From positions 39,318,120 through 39,382,119 of the forward strand of contig OX424563.1 of the NCBI GenBank assembly GCA_949152475.1: 64,000 nt of DNA, in the 5' to 3' direction. The notes beneath the pieces were generated by a model. It saw only the letters and a list, made by a program, of their open reading frames with translations. It ran no database searches and was not told where the DNA came from. Positions 13,301 through 28,358 of the stretch are shown one piece after another. Position 1 is the first letter of the stretch. The number at the start of each line of letters is the position of its first letter. The translations under genes were made by a program, and so were the position numbers. The stretch is from Terebella lapidaria. Its lineage: Eukaryota > Annelida > Polychaeta > Terebellida > Terebellidae.

Positions 13301-16300
13301 GATGCTCCATCGTACGATGGACATCTGACGCTCCACCGTACGATGGACATGCTATGCTCCACCGTACGATGGACATGTGACGCTCCACCGTACGATGGAC
13401 ATGGGACGCTCCACCGTACAATGGACATGTGACGCTCCATCGTACGATGGACATGCGACGCTATACTGAATGATGGACATGCGAGGCTCCACCGTAAGAT
13501 GGACATGTGACGCTCCACCGTATGATGGACATGCGACGCTCAATCGTACGATGGACATGGGATGCTCCACCGTATGATGGACATGTGACGCTCCACCGTA
13601 CGATGGACATGTGACGCTCCACTGTATGATGGACATGTGACGCTCCACCGTACGATGGACATGTGACGCTCCACTGTATGATGGAAATGCAAAGCTCCAC
13701 TGTACGATGGACATGTGACGCTCCACCGTACAATGGACATACGAGGCTACATCGTAAGATGGACATGTGACGCTCCACTGTACAATGGACATGTGACGCT
13801 CCACCGTATGATGGACATGCAAGGCTCCACTGTACAATGGACCTGTGACACTCCACCGTACGATGGACATGCGACGCTCTACCGTAGGATGGACTAGCGA
13901 AGCTCCACCGTAAGATGGACATGTGACGCTCCACAGTACGATGGACATCTGACGCTCCACCGTACGATGGACATGCTATGCTCCAGCGTACGATAGACAT
14001 GTGACGCTCCACCGTACGATGGACATGGGACGCTCCACCGTATAATGGACATGTGACGCTCCACCGTACGATGGACATGAGACGCTCCACCGTATATGGA
14101 CATGTGACGCTCCACCGTACGATGGACATGTGACGCTCCACTGTATGATGGACATGCAAAGCTCCACTGTACGATGGACATGTGACGCTCCACCGTACGA
14201 TGGACATACGAGGCTCCATTGTAAGATGGACATGTGACACTCCCTGTACGATGGACATGCGACGCTCCACTGTACGATGGACATGTTACGCTCCACCGTA
14301 CGATGGACATGCGACGCTCCATCGTACGATGGACATGGGATGCTCCACCGTATGATGGACATGTGACACTCCGCTGTACGATGGACATGCGACGCTCCAC
14401 TGTACGATGGACATGTTACGCTCCGCCGTACGATGGACATGCGACGCTCCATCGTACGATGGACATGGGATGCTCCACCGTATGATGGACATGTGACACT
14501 CCACTGTACGATGGATATGCGATGCTCCACCGTACGATGGACATGTGATGTTCCACCGTACGATGGACATCTGACGCTCCACCGTAGGATGGACATGTGA
14601 CGCTCCACCGTACGATGGACATGTGATGCTCCACCGTACGATGGACATGGGATGCTCCATCGTACGATGGACAGGTGATGCTCCACCATACGATGGACAT
14701 GCTATGCTCCACCGTACGATGGACATTTGACGCTCCACCGTACGATGGACATGAGACGCTCCACCGTACGATCGACATGCGATGCTTCACAGTACGATTG
14801 ACATGTGATGCTCCACTGTACGATGGACATCTAACGCTCCACCATACGATGGACATGAGATGCTCCACCGTACGATGGACATGTGACGCTACACCGAATG
14901 ATGGACATGCGAGGTTCCACCGTAAGATGGACATGTGACGCTCCATCGTACGATAGACATGCGATGCTCCACCGTACGATGGACATGTGATGCTCCACTG
15001 TACAATGGACATGTGACGCTCCACCGTATGATGGACATGCAAGGCTCCACTGTACCATGGACATGTGACACTCCACCGTACGATGGACATGCGACGCTCT
15101 ACCGTAGGATGGACTAGCGAAGCTCCACCGTAAGATGGACATGTGACGCTCCACCGTACGATGGACATCTGACGCTCCACCGTACGATGGACATGCTATG
15201 CTCCAGCGTACGATAGACATGTGACGCTCCACCGTACGATGGACATGGGACGCTACACCATATAATGGACATGTGACGCTCCACCGTACGATGGACATGA
15301 GACGCTCCACCGTATATGGACATGTGACGCTCCACCGTACGATGGACATGTGACGCTCCACTGTATGATGGACATGCAAAGCTCCACTGTACGATGGACA
15401 TGTGACGCTCCACCGTACGATGGACATACGTGGCTCCACCGTAAGATGGACATGTGACGCTCCACTGTACAATGGACATGTGACGCTCCACCGTATGATG
15501 GACATGCAAGGCTCCACTGTACATTGGACATGGGACGCTCCACCGAATGATGGACATGCGAGGCTCCACCATAAGATGGACATGTGACGCTCCACCGTAC
15601 GATGGACATGCGACGCTCCACCGTACGATGGACATGTGACGCTCCACCGAAGGATGGACATGTGATGCTCCACCGAAGGATGGACATGCGAGGCTCCACT
15701 GTAAGATGGACATGTTATGCTCCACCGTACGATGGACATGCGACGCTCCATCGTACGATGGACATGGGATGCTCCACCGTATGATGGACATGTGACACTC
15801 CACTGTATGATGGATATGCGATGCTCCACTGTACGATGGACATGTGATGTTCCACCGTACGATGGACATCTGATGCTCCACCGTAGGATGGACATGTGAC
15901 GCTCCACCGTACGATGGACATGTGATGCTCCACCGTACGATGGACATGGGATGCTCCATCGTACGATGGACATGTGATGCTCCACCATACGATGGACATG
16001 CTATGCTCTACCATACGATGGACATGTGATGCTCCACCGTACGATGGACATGAGACGCTCCACCGTACGATCGACATGCGATGTTTCACAGTACGATTGA
16101 CATGTGATGCTCCACTGTACGATGGACATCTGACGCTCCACCATACGATGGACATGAGATGCTCCACCGTACGATGGACATGTGACGCTCCACCGAATGA
16201 TGGACATGCGAGGTTCCACCGTAAGATGGACATGTGACGCTCCACCGTACGATAGACATGCGATGCTCCACCGTACGATGGACATGTGACGCTCCACTGT

Positions 16301-16416
16301 ACAATGGACATGTGACGCTCCACCGTATGATGGACATGCAAGGCTCCACTGTACAATGGACATGTGACACTCCACCGTACGATGGACATGCGACGCTCTA
16401 CCGTAGGATGGACTAG
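7330..16416. repeat. HOR region with 5119-bp period (197 monomers)
   Basis: Bases from about 7330 to 11,270 recur at about 12,450-16,416, first at a shift of 5119 and, after one extra monomer near 15.2 kb, at 5145. Landmarks 7983, 8596, 9115, 9556 and 9816 recur at 13,102, 13,715, 14,234, 14,675 and 14,935. 5119 equals 197 x 26 minus 3, matching the three 25-bp monomers inside one period (8973, 9121, 10,167). CCATTGTAAG (9097 and 14,216) and CTCCCTG (9121 and 14,240) are shared only with the 28.3-kb copy. The single-hexamer state at 12.6 kb against the doubled state at 7.3 kb is the main length difference at the left side. Confidence 0.8.
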
Positions 16417-19400
16417 CGAAGCTCCACCGTAAGATGGACATCTGACGCTCCACCGTACGATGGACATGTGATGCTCCACTGTACGATGGACATGTGACGC
16501 TCCACCGTACGATGGACATGGGACGCTCCAATGTACGATGGACATGCGACGCTCCACTGTACGATGGACATGCGATGCTCCACTGTACGACGGACATGTG
16601 ACGCTCCACCTTACGATGGACATCTGACGCTCCACTGTACGATCGGCATGTGATGCTCCACTGTACAATGCACATGTGACGCTCCACCGTATGATGGACA
16701 TGCAAGGTTCCACTGTACAATGGACATGTGACACTCCACCGTACGATGGACATGCGACGCTCTACCGTAGGATGGACTAGCGAAGCTCCACCGTAAGATG
16801 GACATGTGACGCTCCACAGTACGATGGACATCTGACGCTCCACCGTACGATGGACATGCGACGCTCCATCGTACGATGGACATGGGATGCTCCACCGTAT
16901 GATGGACATGTGACACTCCACTGTATGATGGATATGCGATGCTCCACTGTACGATGGACATGTGATGTTCCACCGTACGATGGACATCTGATGCTCCACC
17001 GTAGGATGGACATGTGACGCTCCACCGTACGATGGACATGTGATGCTCCACCGTACGATGGACATGGGATGCTCCATCGTACGATGGACATGTGATGCTC
17101 CACCATACGATGGACATGCTATGCTCTACCATACGATGGACATGTGATGCTCCACCGTACGATGGACATGAGACGCTCCACCGTACGATCGACATGCGAT
17201 GTTTCACAGTACGATTGACATGTGATGCTCCACTGTACGATGGACATCTAACGCTCCACCATACGATGGACATGAGATGCTCCACCGTACGATGGACATG
17301 TGACGCTCCACCGAATGATGGACATGCGAGGTTCCACCGTAAGATGGACATGTGACGCTCCACCGTACGATAGACATGCGATGCTCCACCGTACGATGGA
17401 CATGTGACGCTCCACTGTACAATGGACATGTGACGCTCCACCGTATGATGGACATGCAAGGCTCCACTGTACAATGGACATGTGACACTCCACCGTACGA
17501 TGGACATGCGACGCTCTACCGTAGGATGGACTAGCGAAGCTCCACCGTACGATGGACATGTGACGCTCCACTGTACAAAGGACATGTGACGCTCCACCGT
17601 ATGATGGACATGCAAGGCTCCACTGTACAATGGACATGTGACACTCCACCGTACGATGGACATGCGACGCTCTACCGTAGGATGGACTAGCGAAGCTCCA
17701 CCGTAAGATGGACATCTGACGCTCCACCGTACGATGGACATGTGATGCTCCACTGTACGATGGACATGTGACGCTCCACCGTACGATGGACATGGGACGC
17801 TCCACTGTATGATGGACATGCAAAGCTCCACTGTACGATGGACATGTGACGCTCCACCGTACGATGGACATACGAGGCTCCACCGTAAGATGGACATGTG
17901 ACGCTCCACTGTACAATGGACATGTGACGCTCCACCGTATGATGGACATGCAAGGCTCCACTGTACAATGGACATGGGACGCTCCACCGAATGATGGACA
18001 TGCGAGGCTCCACCATAAGATGGACATGTGACGCTCCACCGTACGATGGACATGCGACGCTCCACCGTACGATGGACATGTGACGCTCCACCGAAGGATG
18101 GACATGTGATGCTCCACCGAAGGATGGACATGCGAGGCTCCACTGTAAGATGGACATGTTATGCTCCACCGTACGATGGACATGCGACGCTCCATCGTAC
18201 GATGGACATGGGATGCTCCACCGTATGATGGACATGTGACACTCCACTGTACGATGGATATGCGATGCTCCACCGTACGATGGACATGTGATGTTCCACC
18301 GTACGATGGACATCTGACGCTCCACCGTAGGATGGACATGTGACGCTCCACCGTACGATGGACATGTGATGCTCCACCGTACGATGGACATGGGATGCTC
18401 CATCGTACGATGGACATGTGATGCTCCACCATACGATGGACATGCTATGCTCTACCATACGATGGACATGTGACGCTCCACCGTACGATGGACATGAGAT
18501 GCTCCACCGTACGATCGACATGCGATGTTTCACAGTACGATTGACATGTGATGCTCCACTGTACGATGGACATGCGACGCTCTACCGTAGGATGGACTAG
18601 CGAAGCTCCACCGTAAGATGGACATGTGACGCTCCACCGTACGATGGACATCTGACGCTCCACCGTACGATGGACATGCTATGCTCCAGCGTACGATAGA
18701 CATGTGACGCTCCACCGTACGATGGACATGGGACGCTACACCATATAATGGACATGTGACGCTCCACCGTACGATGGACATGAGACGCTCCACCGTATAT
18801 GGACATGTGACGCTCCACCGTACGATGGACATGTGACGCTCCACTGTATGATGGACATGCAAAGCTCCACTGTACGATGGACATGTGACGCTCCACCGTA
18901 CGATGGACATACGTGGCTCCACCGTAAGATGGACATGTGACGCTCCACTGTACAATGGACATGTGACGCTCCACCGTATGATGGACATGCAAGGCTCCAC
19001 TGTACATTGGACATGGGACGCTCCACCGAATGATGGACATGCGAGGCTCCACCATAAGATGGACATGTGACGCTCCACCGTACGATGGACATGCGACGCT
19101 CCACCGTACGATGGACATGTGACGCTCCACCGAAGGATGGACATGTGATGCTCCACCGAAGGATGGACATGCGAGGCTCCACTGTAAGATGGACATGTTA
19201 TGCTCCACCGTACGATGGACATGCGACGCTCCATCGTACGATGGACATGGGATGCTCCACCGTATGATGGACATGTGACACTCCACTGTATGATGGATAT
19301 GCGATGCTCCACTGTACGATGGACATGTGATGTTCCACCGTACGATGGACATCTGATGCTCCACCGTAGGATGGACATGTGACGCTCCACCGTACGATGG

Positions 19401-22400
19401 ACATGTGATGCTCCACCGTACGATGGACATGGGATGCTCCATCGTACGATGGACATGTGATGCTCCACCATACGATGGACATGCTATGCTCTACCATACG
19501 ATGGACATGTGATGCTCCACCGTACGATGGACATGAGACGCTCCACCGTACGATCGACATGCGATGTTTCACAGTACGATTGACATGTGATGCTCCACTG
19601 TACGATGGACATCTGACGCTCCACCATACGATGGACATGAGATGCTCCACCGTACGATGGACATGTGACGCTCCACCGAATGATGGACATGCGAGGTTCC
19701 ACCGTAAGATGGACATGTGACGCTCCACCGTACGATAGACATGCGATGCTCCACCGTACGATGGACATGTGACGCTCCACTGTACAATGGACATGTGACG
19801 CTCCACCGTATGATGGACATGCAAGGCTCCACTGTACAATGGACATGTGACACTCCACCGTACGATGGACATGCGACGCTCTACCGTAGGATGGACTAGC
19901 GAAGCTCCACCGTAAGATGGACATCTGACGCTCCACCGTACGATGGACATGTGATGCTCCACTGTACGATGGACATGTGACGCTCCACCGTACGATGGAC
20001 ATGGGACGCTCCAATGTACGATGGACATGCGACGCTCCACTGTACGATGGACATGCGATGCTCCACTGTACGACGGACATGTGACGCTCCACCTTACGAT
20101 GGACATCTGACGCTCCACTGTACGATCGGCATGTGATGCTCCACTGTACAATGCACATGTGACGCTCCACCGTATGATGGACATGCAAGGCTCCACTGTA
20201 CAATGGACATGTGACACTCCACCGTACGATGGACATGCGACGCTCTACCGTAGGATGGACTAGCGAAGCTCCACCGTAAGATGGACATGTGACGCTCCAC
20301 AGTACGATGGACATCTGACGCTCCACCGTACGATGGACATGCGACGCTCCATCGTACGATGGACATGGGATGCTCCACCGTATGATGGACATGTGACACT
20401 CCACTGTATGATGGATATGCGATGCTCCACTGTACGATGGACATGTGATGTTCCACCGTACGATGGACATCTGATGCTCCACCGTAGGATGGACATGTGA
20501 CGCTCCACCGTACGATGGACATGTGATGCTCCACCGTACGATGGACATGGGATGCTCCATCGTACGATGGACATGTGATGCTCCACCATACGATGGACAT
20601 GCTATGCTCTACCATACGATGGACATGTGATGCTCCACCGTACGATGGACATGAGACGCTCCACCGTACGATCGACATGCGATGTTTCACAGTACGATTG
20701 ACATGTGATGCTCCACTGTACGATGGACATCTAACGCTCCACCATACGATGGACATGAGATGCTCCACCGTACGATGGACATGTGACGCTCCACCGAATG
20801 ATGGACATGCGAGGTTCCACCGTAAGATGGACATGTGACGCTCCACCGTACGATAGACATGCGATGCTCCACCGTACGATGGACATGTGACGCTCCACTG
20901 TACAATGGACATGTGACGCTCCACCGTATGATGGACATGCAAGGCTCCACTGTACAATGGACATGTGACACTCCACCGTACGATGGACATGCGACGCTCT
21001 ACCGTAGGATGGACTAGCGAAGCTCCACCGTACGATGGACATGTGACGCTCCACTGTACAAAGGACATGTGACGCTCCACCGTATGATGGACATGCAAGG
21101 CTCCACTGTACAATGGACATGTGACACTCCACCGTACGATGGACATGCGACGCTCTACCGTAGGATGGACTAGCGAAGCTCCACCGTAAGATGGACATCT
21201 GACGCTCCACCGTACGATGGACATGTGATGCTCCACTGTACGATGGACATGTGACGCTCCACCGTACGATGGACATGGGACGCTCCACTGTATGATGGAC
21301 ATGCAAAGCTCCACTGTACGATGGACATGTGACGCTCCACCGTACGATGGACATACGAGGCTCCACCGTAAGATGGACATGTGACGCTCCACTGTACAAT
21401 GGACATGTGACGCTCCACCGTATGATGGACATGCAAGGCTCCACTGTACAATGGACATGGGACGCTCCACCGAATGATGGACATGCGAGGCTCCACCATA
21501 AGATGGACATGTGACGCTCCACCGTACGATGGACATGCGACGCTCCACCGTACGATGGACATGTGACGCTCCACCGAAGGATGGACATGTGATGCTCCAC
21601 CGAAGGATGGACATGCGAGGCTCCACTGTAAGATGGACATGTTATGCTCCACCGTACGATGGACATGCGACGCTCCATCGTACGATGGACATGGGATGCT
21701 CCACCGTATGATGGACATGTGACACTCCACTGTACGATGGATATGCGATGCTCCACCGTACGATGGACATGTGATGTTCCACCGTACGATGGACATCTGA
21801 CGCTCCACCGTAGGATGGACATGTGACGCTCCACCGTACGATGGACATGTGATGCTCCACCGTACGATGGACATGGGATGCTCCATCGTACGATGGACAT
21901 GTGATGCTCCACCATACGATGGACATGCTATGCTCTACCATACGATGGACATGTGACGCTCCACCGTACGATGGACATGAGATGCTCCACCGTACGATCG
22001 ACATGCGATGTTTCACAGTACGATTGACATGTGATGCTCCACTGTACGATGGACATCTAACGCTCCACCATACGATGGACATGAGATGCTCCACCGTACG
22101 ATGGACATGTGACGCTCCACCGAATGATGGACATGCGAGGTTCCACCGTAAGATGGACATGTGACGCTCCACCGTACGATAGACATGCGATGCTCCACCG
22201 TACGATGGACATGTGACGCTCCACTGTACAATGGACATGTGACGCTCCACCGTATGATGGACATGCAAGGCTCCACTGTACAATGGACATGTGACACTCC
22301 ACCGTACGATGGACATGCGACGCTCTACCGTAGGATGGACTAGCGAAGCTCCACCATAAGATGGACATCTGACGCTCCACCGTACGATGGACATGTGATG

Positions 22401-25400
22401 CTCCACTGTACGATGGACATGTGACGCTCCACCGTACGATGGACATGGGACGCTCCAATGTACGATGGACATGCGACGCTCCACTGTACGATGGACATGC
22501 GATGCTCCACTGTACGACGGACATGTGACGCTCCACCTTACGATGGACATCTGACGCTCCACTGTACGATCGGCATGTGATGCTCCACTGTACAATGCAC
22601 ATGTGACGCTCCACCGTATGATGGACATGCAAGGCTCCACTGTACAATGGACATGTGACACTCCACCGTACGATGGACATGCGACGCTCTACCGTAGGAT
22701 GGACTAGCGAAGCTCCACCGTAAGATGGACATGTGACGCTCCACAGTACGATGGACATCTGACGCTCCACCGTACGATGGACATGTGATGCTCCACTGTA
22801 CGATGGACATGTGATGCTCCACCGTACGATGGACATGGGACGCTCCAATGTACGATGGACATGCGACGCTCCACTGTACGATGGACATGCGATGCTCCAC
22901 TGTACGACGGACATGTGACGCTCCACTGTATGATGGACATGCGAGGTTCCACCGTACGATGGACATGGGATGCTCCATCGTACGATGGACATGTGACGCT
23001 CCACCGTACGATCGACATGCGATGCTCCACCGTACGATGGACATGTGATGCTCCATCGTACGATGGACATCTGACGCTCCACCGTACGATGGACATGCTA
23101 TGCTCCACCGTACGATGGACATGTGACGCTCCACCGTACGATGGACATGGGACGCTCCACCGTACAATGGACATGTGACGCTCCATCGTACGATGGACAT
23201 GTGACGCTATACTGAATGATGGACATGCGAGGCTCCACCGTAAGATGGACATGTGACGCTCCACCGTATGATGGACATGCGACGCTCAATCGTACGATGG
23301 ACATGGGATGCTCCACCGTATGATGGACATGTGACGCTCCACCGTACGATGGACATGTGACGCTCCACTGTATGATGGACATGTGACGCTCCACCGTACG
23401 ATGGACATGTGACGCTCCACTGTATGATGGACATGTGACGCTCCACCGTACGATGGACATGTGACGCTCCACTGTATGATGGAAATGCAAAGCTCCACTG
23501 TACGATGGACATGTGACGCTCCACCGTACGATAGACATACGAGGCTCCATCGTAAGATGGACATGTGACGCTCCACTGTACAATGGACATGTGACGCTCC
23601 ACCGTATGATGGACATGCAAGGCTCCACTGTACAATGGACATGTGACACTCCACCGTACGATGGACATGCGACGCTCTACCGTAGGACGGACTAGCGAAG
23701 CTCCACCGTAAGATGGACATGTGACGCTCCACAGTACGATGGACATCTGACGCTCCACCGTACGATGGACATGCTATGCTCCAGCGTACGATAGACATGT
23801 GACGCTCCATCGTACGATGGACATGGGACGCTCCACCGTATAATGGACATGTGACGCTCCACCGTACGATGGACATGAGACGCTCCACCGTATATGGACA
23901 TGTGACGCTCCACCGTACGATGGACATGTGACGCTCCACTGTATGATGGACATGCAAAGCTCCACTGTACGATGGACATGTGACGCTCCACCGTACGATG
24001 GACATACGAGGCTCCACCGTAAGATGGACATGTGACACTCCGCTGTACGATGGACATGCGACGCTCCACTGTACGATGGACATGTTACGCTCCACCGTAC
24101 GATGGACATGCGACACTCCATCGTACGATGGACATGGGATGCTCCACCGTATGATGGACATGTGACACTCCGCTGTACGATGGACATGCGACGCTCCACT
24201 GTACGATGGACATGTTACGCTCCACCGTACGATGGACATGCGACGCTCCATCGTACGATGGACATGGGATGCTCCACCGTATGATGGACATGTGACACTC
24301 CACTGTACGATGGATATGCGATGCTCCACCGTACGATGGACATGTGACGCTCCACCGTACGATCGCCATGCGATGCTCCACCGTACGATGGACATGTGAT
24401 GCTCCATCGTACGATGGACATCTGACGCTCCACCGTATGATGGACATGCTATGCTCCACCGTACGATGGACATGTGACGCTCCACCGTACGATGGACATG
24501 GGACGCTCCACCGTACAATGGACATGTGACGCTCCATCGTACGATGGACATGTGACGCTATACTGAATGATGGACATGCGAGGCTCCACCGTAAGATGGA
24601 CATGTGACGCTCCACCGTATGATGGACATGCGACGCTCAATCGTACGATGGACATGGGATGCTCCACCGTATGATGGACATGTGACGCTCCACCGTACGA
24701 TGGACATGTGACGCTCCACTGTATGATGGACATGTGACGCTCCACCGTACGATGGACATGTGACGCTCCACTGTATGATGGAAATGCAAAGCTCCACTGT
24801 ACGATGGACATGTGACGCTCCACCGTACGATAGACATACGAGGCTCCATCGTAAGATGGACATGTGACGCTCCACTGTACAATGGACATGTGACGCTCCA
24901 CCGTATGATGGACATGCAAGGCTCCACTGTACAATGGACATGTGACACTCCACCGTACGATGGACATGCGACGCTCTACCGTAGGACGGACTAGCGAAGC
25001 TCCACCGTAAGATGGACATGTGACGCTCCACAGTACGATGGACATCTGACGCTCCACCGTACGATGGACATGCTATGCTCCAGCGTACGATAGACATGTG
25101 ACGCTCCACCGTACGATGGACATGGGACGCTCCACCGTATAATGGACATGTGACGCTCCACCGTACGATGGACATGAGACGCTCCACCGTATATGGACAT
25201 GTGACGCTCCACCGTACGATGGACATGTGACGCTCCACTGTATGATGGACATGCAAAGCTCCACTGTACGATGGACATGTGACGCTCCACCGTACGATGG
25301 ACATACGAGGCTCCACCGTAAGATGGACATGTGACACTCCGCTGTACGATGGACATGCGACGCTCCACTGTACGATGGACATGTTACGCTCCACCGTACG

Positions 25401-28358
25401 ATGGACATGCGACGCTCCATCGTACGATGGACATGGGATGCTCCACCGTATGATGGACATGTGACACTCCGCTGTACGATGGACATGCGACGCTCCACTG
25501 TACGATGGACATGTTACGCTCCACCGTACGATGGACATGCGACGCTCCATCGTACGATGGACATGGGATGCTCCACCGTATGATGGACATGTGACACTCC
25601 ACTGTACGATGGATATGCGATGCTCCACCGTACGATGGACATGTGATGTTCCACCGTACGATGGACATCTGACGCTCCACCGTAGGATGGACATGTGACG
25701 CTCCACCGTACGATGGACATGTGATGCTCCACCGTACGATGGACATGGGATGCTCCATCGTACGATGGACAGGTGATGCTCCACCATACGATGGACATGC
25801 TATGCTCCACCGTACGATGGACATTTGACGCTCCACCGTACGATGGACATGAGACGCTCCACTGTACGATCGACATGCGATGCTTCACAGTACGATTGAC
25901 ATGTGATGCTCCACTGTACGATGGACATCTAACGCTCCACCATACGATGGACATGAGATGCTCCACCGTACGATGGACATGTGACGCTCCACCGAATGAT
26001 GGACATGCGAGGTTCCACCGTAAGATGGACATGTGACGCTCCACCGTACGATAGACATGCGATGCTCCACCGTACGATAGACATGTGATGCTCCACTGTA
26101 CAATGGACATGTGACGCTCCACCGTATGATGGACATGCAAGGCTCCACTGTACAATGGACATGTGACACTCCACCGTACGATGGACATGCGACGCTCTAC
26201 CGTAGGATGGACTAGCGAAGCTCCACCGTAAGATGGACATGTGACGCTCCACCGTACGATGGACATCTAACGCTCCACCATACGATGGACATGAGATGCT
26301 CCACCGTACGATGGACATGTGACGCTCCACCGAATGATGGACATGCGAGGTTCCACCGTAAGATGGACATGTGACGCTCCACCGTACGATAGACATGCGA
26401 TGCTCCACCGTACGATGGACATGTGACGCTCCACTGTACAATGGACATGTGACGCTCCACCGTATGATGGTCATGCAAGGCTCCACTGTACAATGGACAT
26501 GTGACACTCCACCGTACGATGGACATGCGACGCTCTACCGTAGGATGGACTAGCGAAGCTCCACCGTACGATGGACATGTGACGCTCCACTGTACAATGG
26601 ACATGTGACGCTCCACCGTATGATGGACATGCAAGGCTCCACTGTACAATGGACATGTGACACTCCACCGTACGATGGACATGCGACGCTCTACCGTAGG
26701 ATGGACTAGCGAAGCTCCACCGTAAGATGGACATCTGACGCTCCACCGTACGATGGACATGTGATGCTCCACTGTACGATGGACATGTGACGCTCCACCG
26801 TACGATGGACATGGGACGCTCCAATGTACGATGGACATGCGACGCTCCACTGTACGATGGACATGCGATGCTCCACTGTACGACGGACATGTGACGCTCC
26901 ACCTTACGATGGACATCTGACGCTCCACTGTACGATCGGCATGTGATGCTCCACTGTACAATGCACATGTGACGCTCCACCGTATGATGGACATGCAAGG
27001 CTCCACTGTACAATGGACATGTGACACTCCACCGTACGATGGACATGCGACGCTCTACCGTAGGATGGACTAGCGAAGCTCCACCGTAAGATGGACATGT
27101 GACGCTCCACAGTACGATGGACATCTGACGCTCCACCGTACGATGGACATGTGATGCTCCACTGTACGATGGACATGTGATGCTCCACCGTACGATGGAC
27201 ATGGGACGCTCCAATGTACGATGGACATGCGACGCTCCACTGTACGATGGACATGCGATGCTCCACTGTACGACGGACATGTGACGCTCCACTGTATGAT
27301 GGACATGCGAGGTTCCACCGTACGATGGACATGGGACGCTCCATCGTACGATGGACATGTGACGCTCCACCGTACGATCGACATGCGATGCTCCACCGTA
27401 CGATGGACATGTGATGCTCCATCGTACGATGGACATCTGACGCTCCACCGTACGATGGACATGCTATGCTCCACCGTACGATGGACATGTGACGCTCCAC
27501 CGTACGATGGACATGGGACGCTCCACCGTACAATGGACATGTGACGCTCCATCGTACGATGGACATGCGACGCTATACTGAATGATGGACATGCGAGGCT
27601 CCACCGTAAGATGGACATGTGACGCTCCACCGTATGATGGACATGCGACGCTCAATCGTACGATGGACATGGGATGCTCCACCGTATGATGGACATGTGA
27701 CGCTCCACCGTACGATGGACATGTGACGCTCCACTGTATGATGGACATGTGACGCTCCACCGTACGATGGACATGTGACGCTCCACTGTATGATGGAAAT
27801 GCAAAGCTCCACTGTACGATGGACATGTGACGCTCCACCGTACAATGGACATACGAGGCTCCATCGTAAGATGGACATGTGACGCTCCACTGTACAATGG
27901 ACATGTGACGCTCCACCGTATGATGGACATGCAAGGCTCCACTGTACAATGGACATGTGACACTCCACCGTACGATGGACATGCGACGCTCTACCGTAGG
28001 ATGGACTAGCGAAGCTCCACCGTAAGATGGACATGTGACGCTCCACAGTACGATGGACATCTGACGCTCCACCGTACGATGGACATGCTATGCTCCAGCG
28101 TACGATAGACATGTGACGCTCCACCGTACGATGGACATGGGACGCTCCACCGTATAATGGACATGTGACGCTCCACCGTACGATGGACATGAGACGCTCC
28201 ACCGTATATGGACATGTGACGCTCCACCGTACGATGGACATGTGACGCTCCACTGTATGATGGACATGCAAAGCTCCACTGTACGATGGACATGTGACGC
28301 TCCACCGTACGATGGACATACGAGGCTCCATTGTAAGATGGACATGTGACACTCCCTG
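9121..28358. repeat. Three 25-bp monomers containing CTCCCTG
   Basis: CTCCCTG in place of CTCCACTG or CTCCGCTG occurs at 9121, 14,240 and 28,352 only. Each is preceded by a CCATTGTAAG monomer. The spacings 5119 and 14,112 equal the shifts of the surrounding HOR copies, so these are three descendants of one single-base deletion. Confidence 0.93.
15089..22054. repeat. 3483-bp tandem duplication, two nearly identical copies
   Basis: Copies at about 15,089-18,571 and 18,572-22,054 are adjacent. The shift is constant at 3483 (134 x 26 minus 1, one GTATATGG each at 15,312 and 18,795). Rare private variants occur in both: ACATACGTGG at 15,424 and 18,907, and ACAAAG at 17,575 and 21,058. The only difference I noticed is T at 16,708 against C at 20,191. 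The junction near 18,571 joins TTTCACAG-type sequence directly to the GCGACGCTCTACC monomer, after a common GTACGATGGACAT. This is the youngest large duplication seen, unless it is an assembly duplication. Confidence 0.88.

Noticed and set aside
5061-18571. A specific recombination hotspot at CGTACGATGGACAT, because several duplication joins lie after it
   Set aside because: This is the most conserved part of every monomer, so any in-register exchange would appear to break there. The true breakpoints cannot be placed more finely than the shared sequence.
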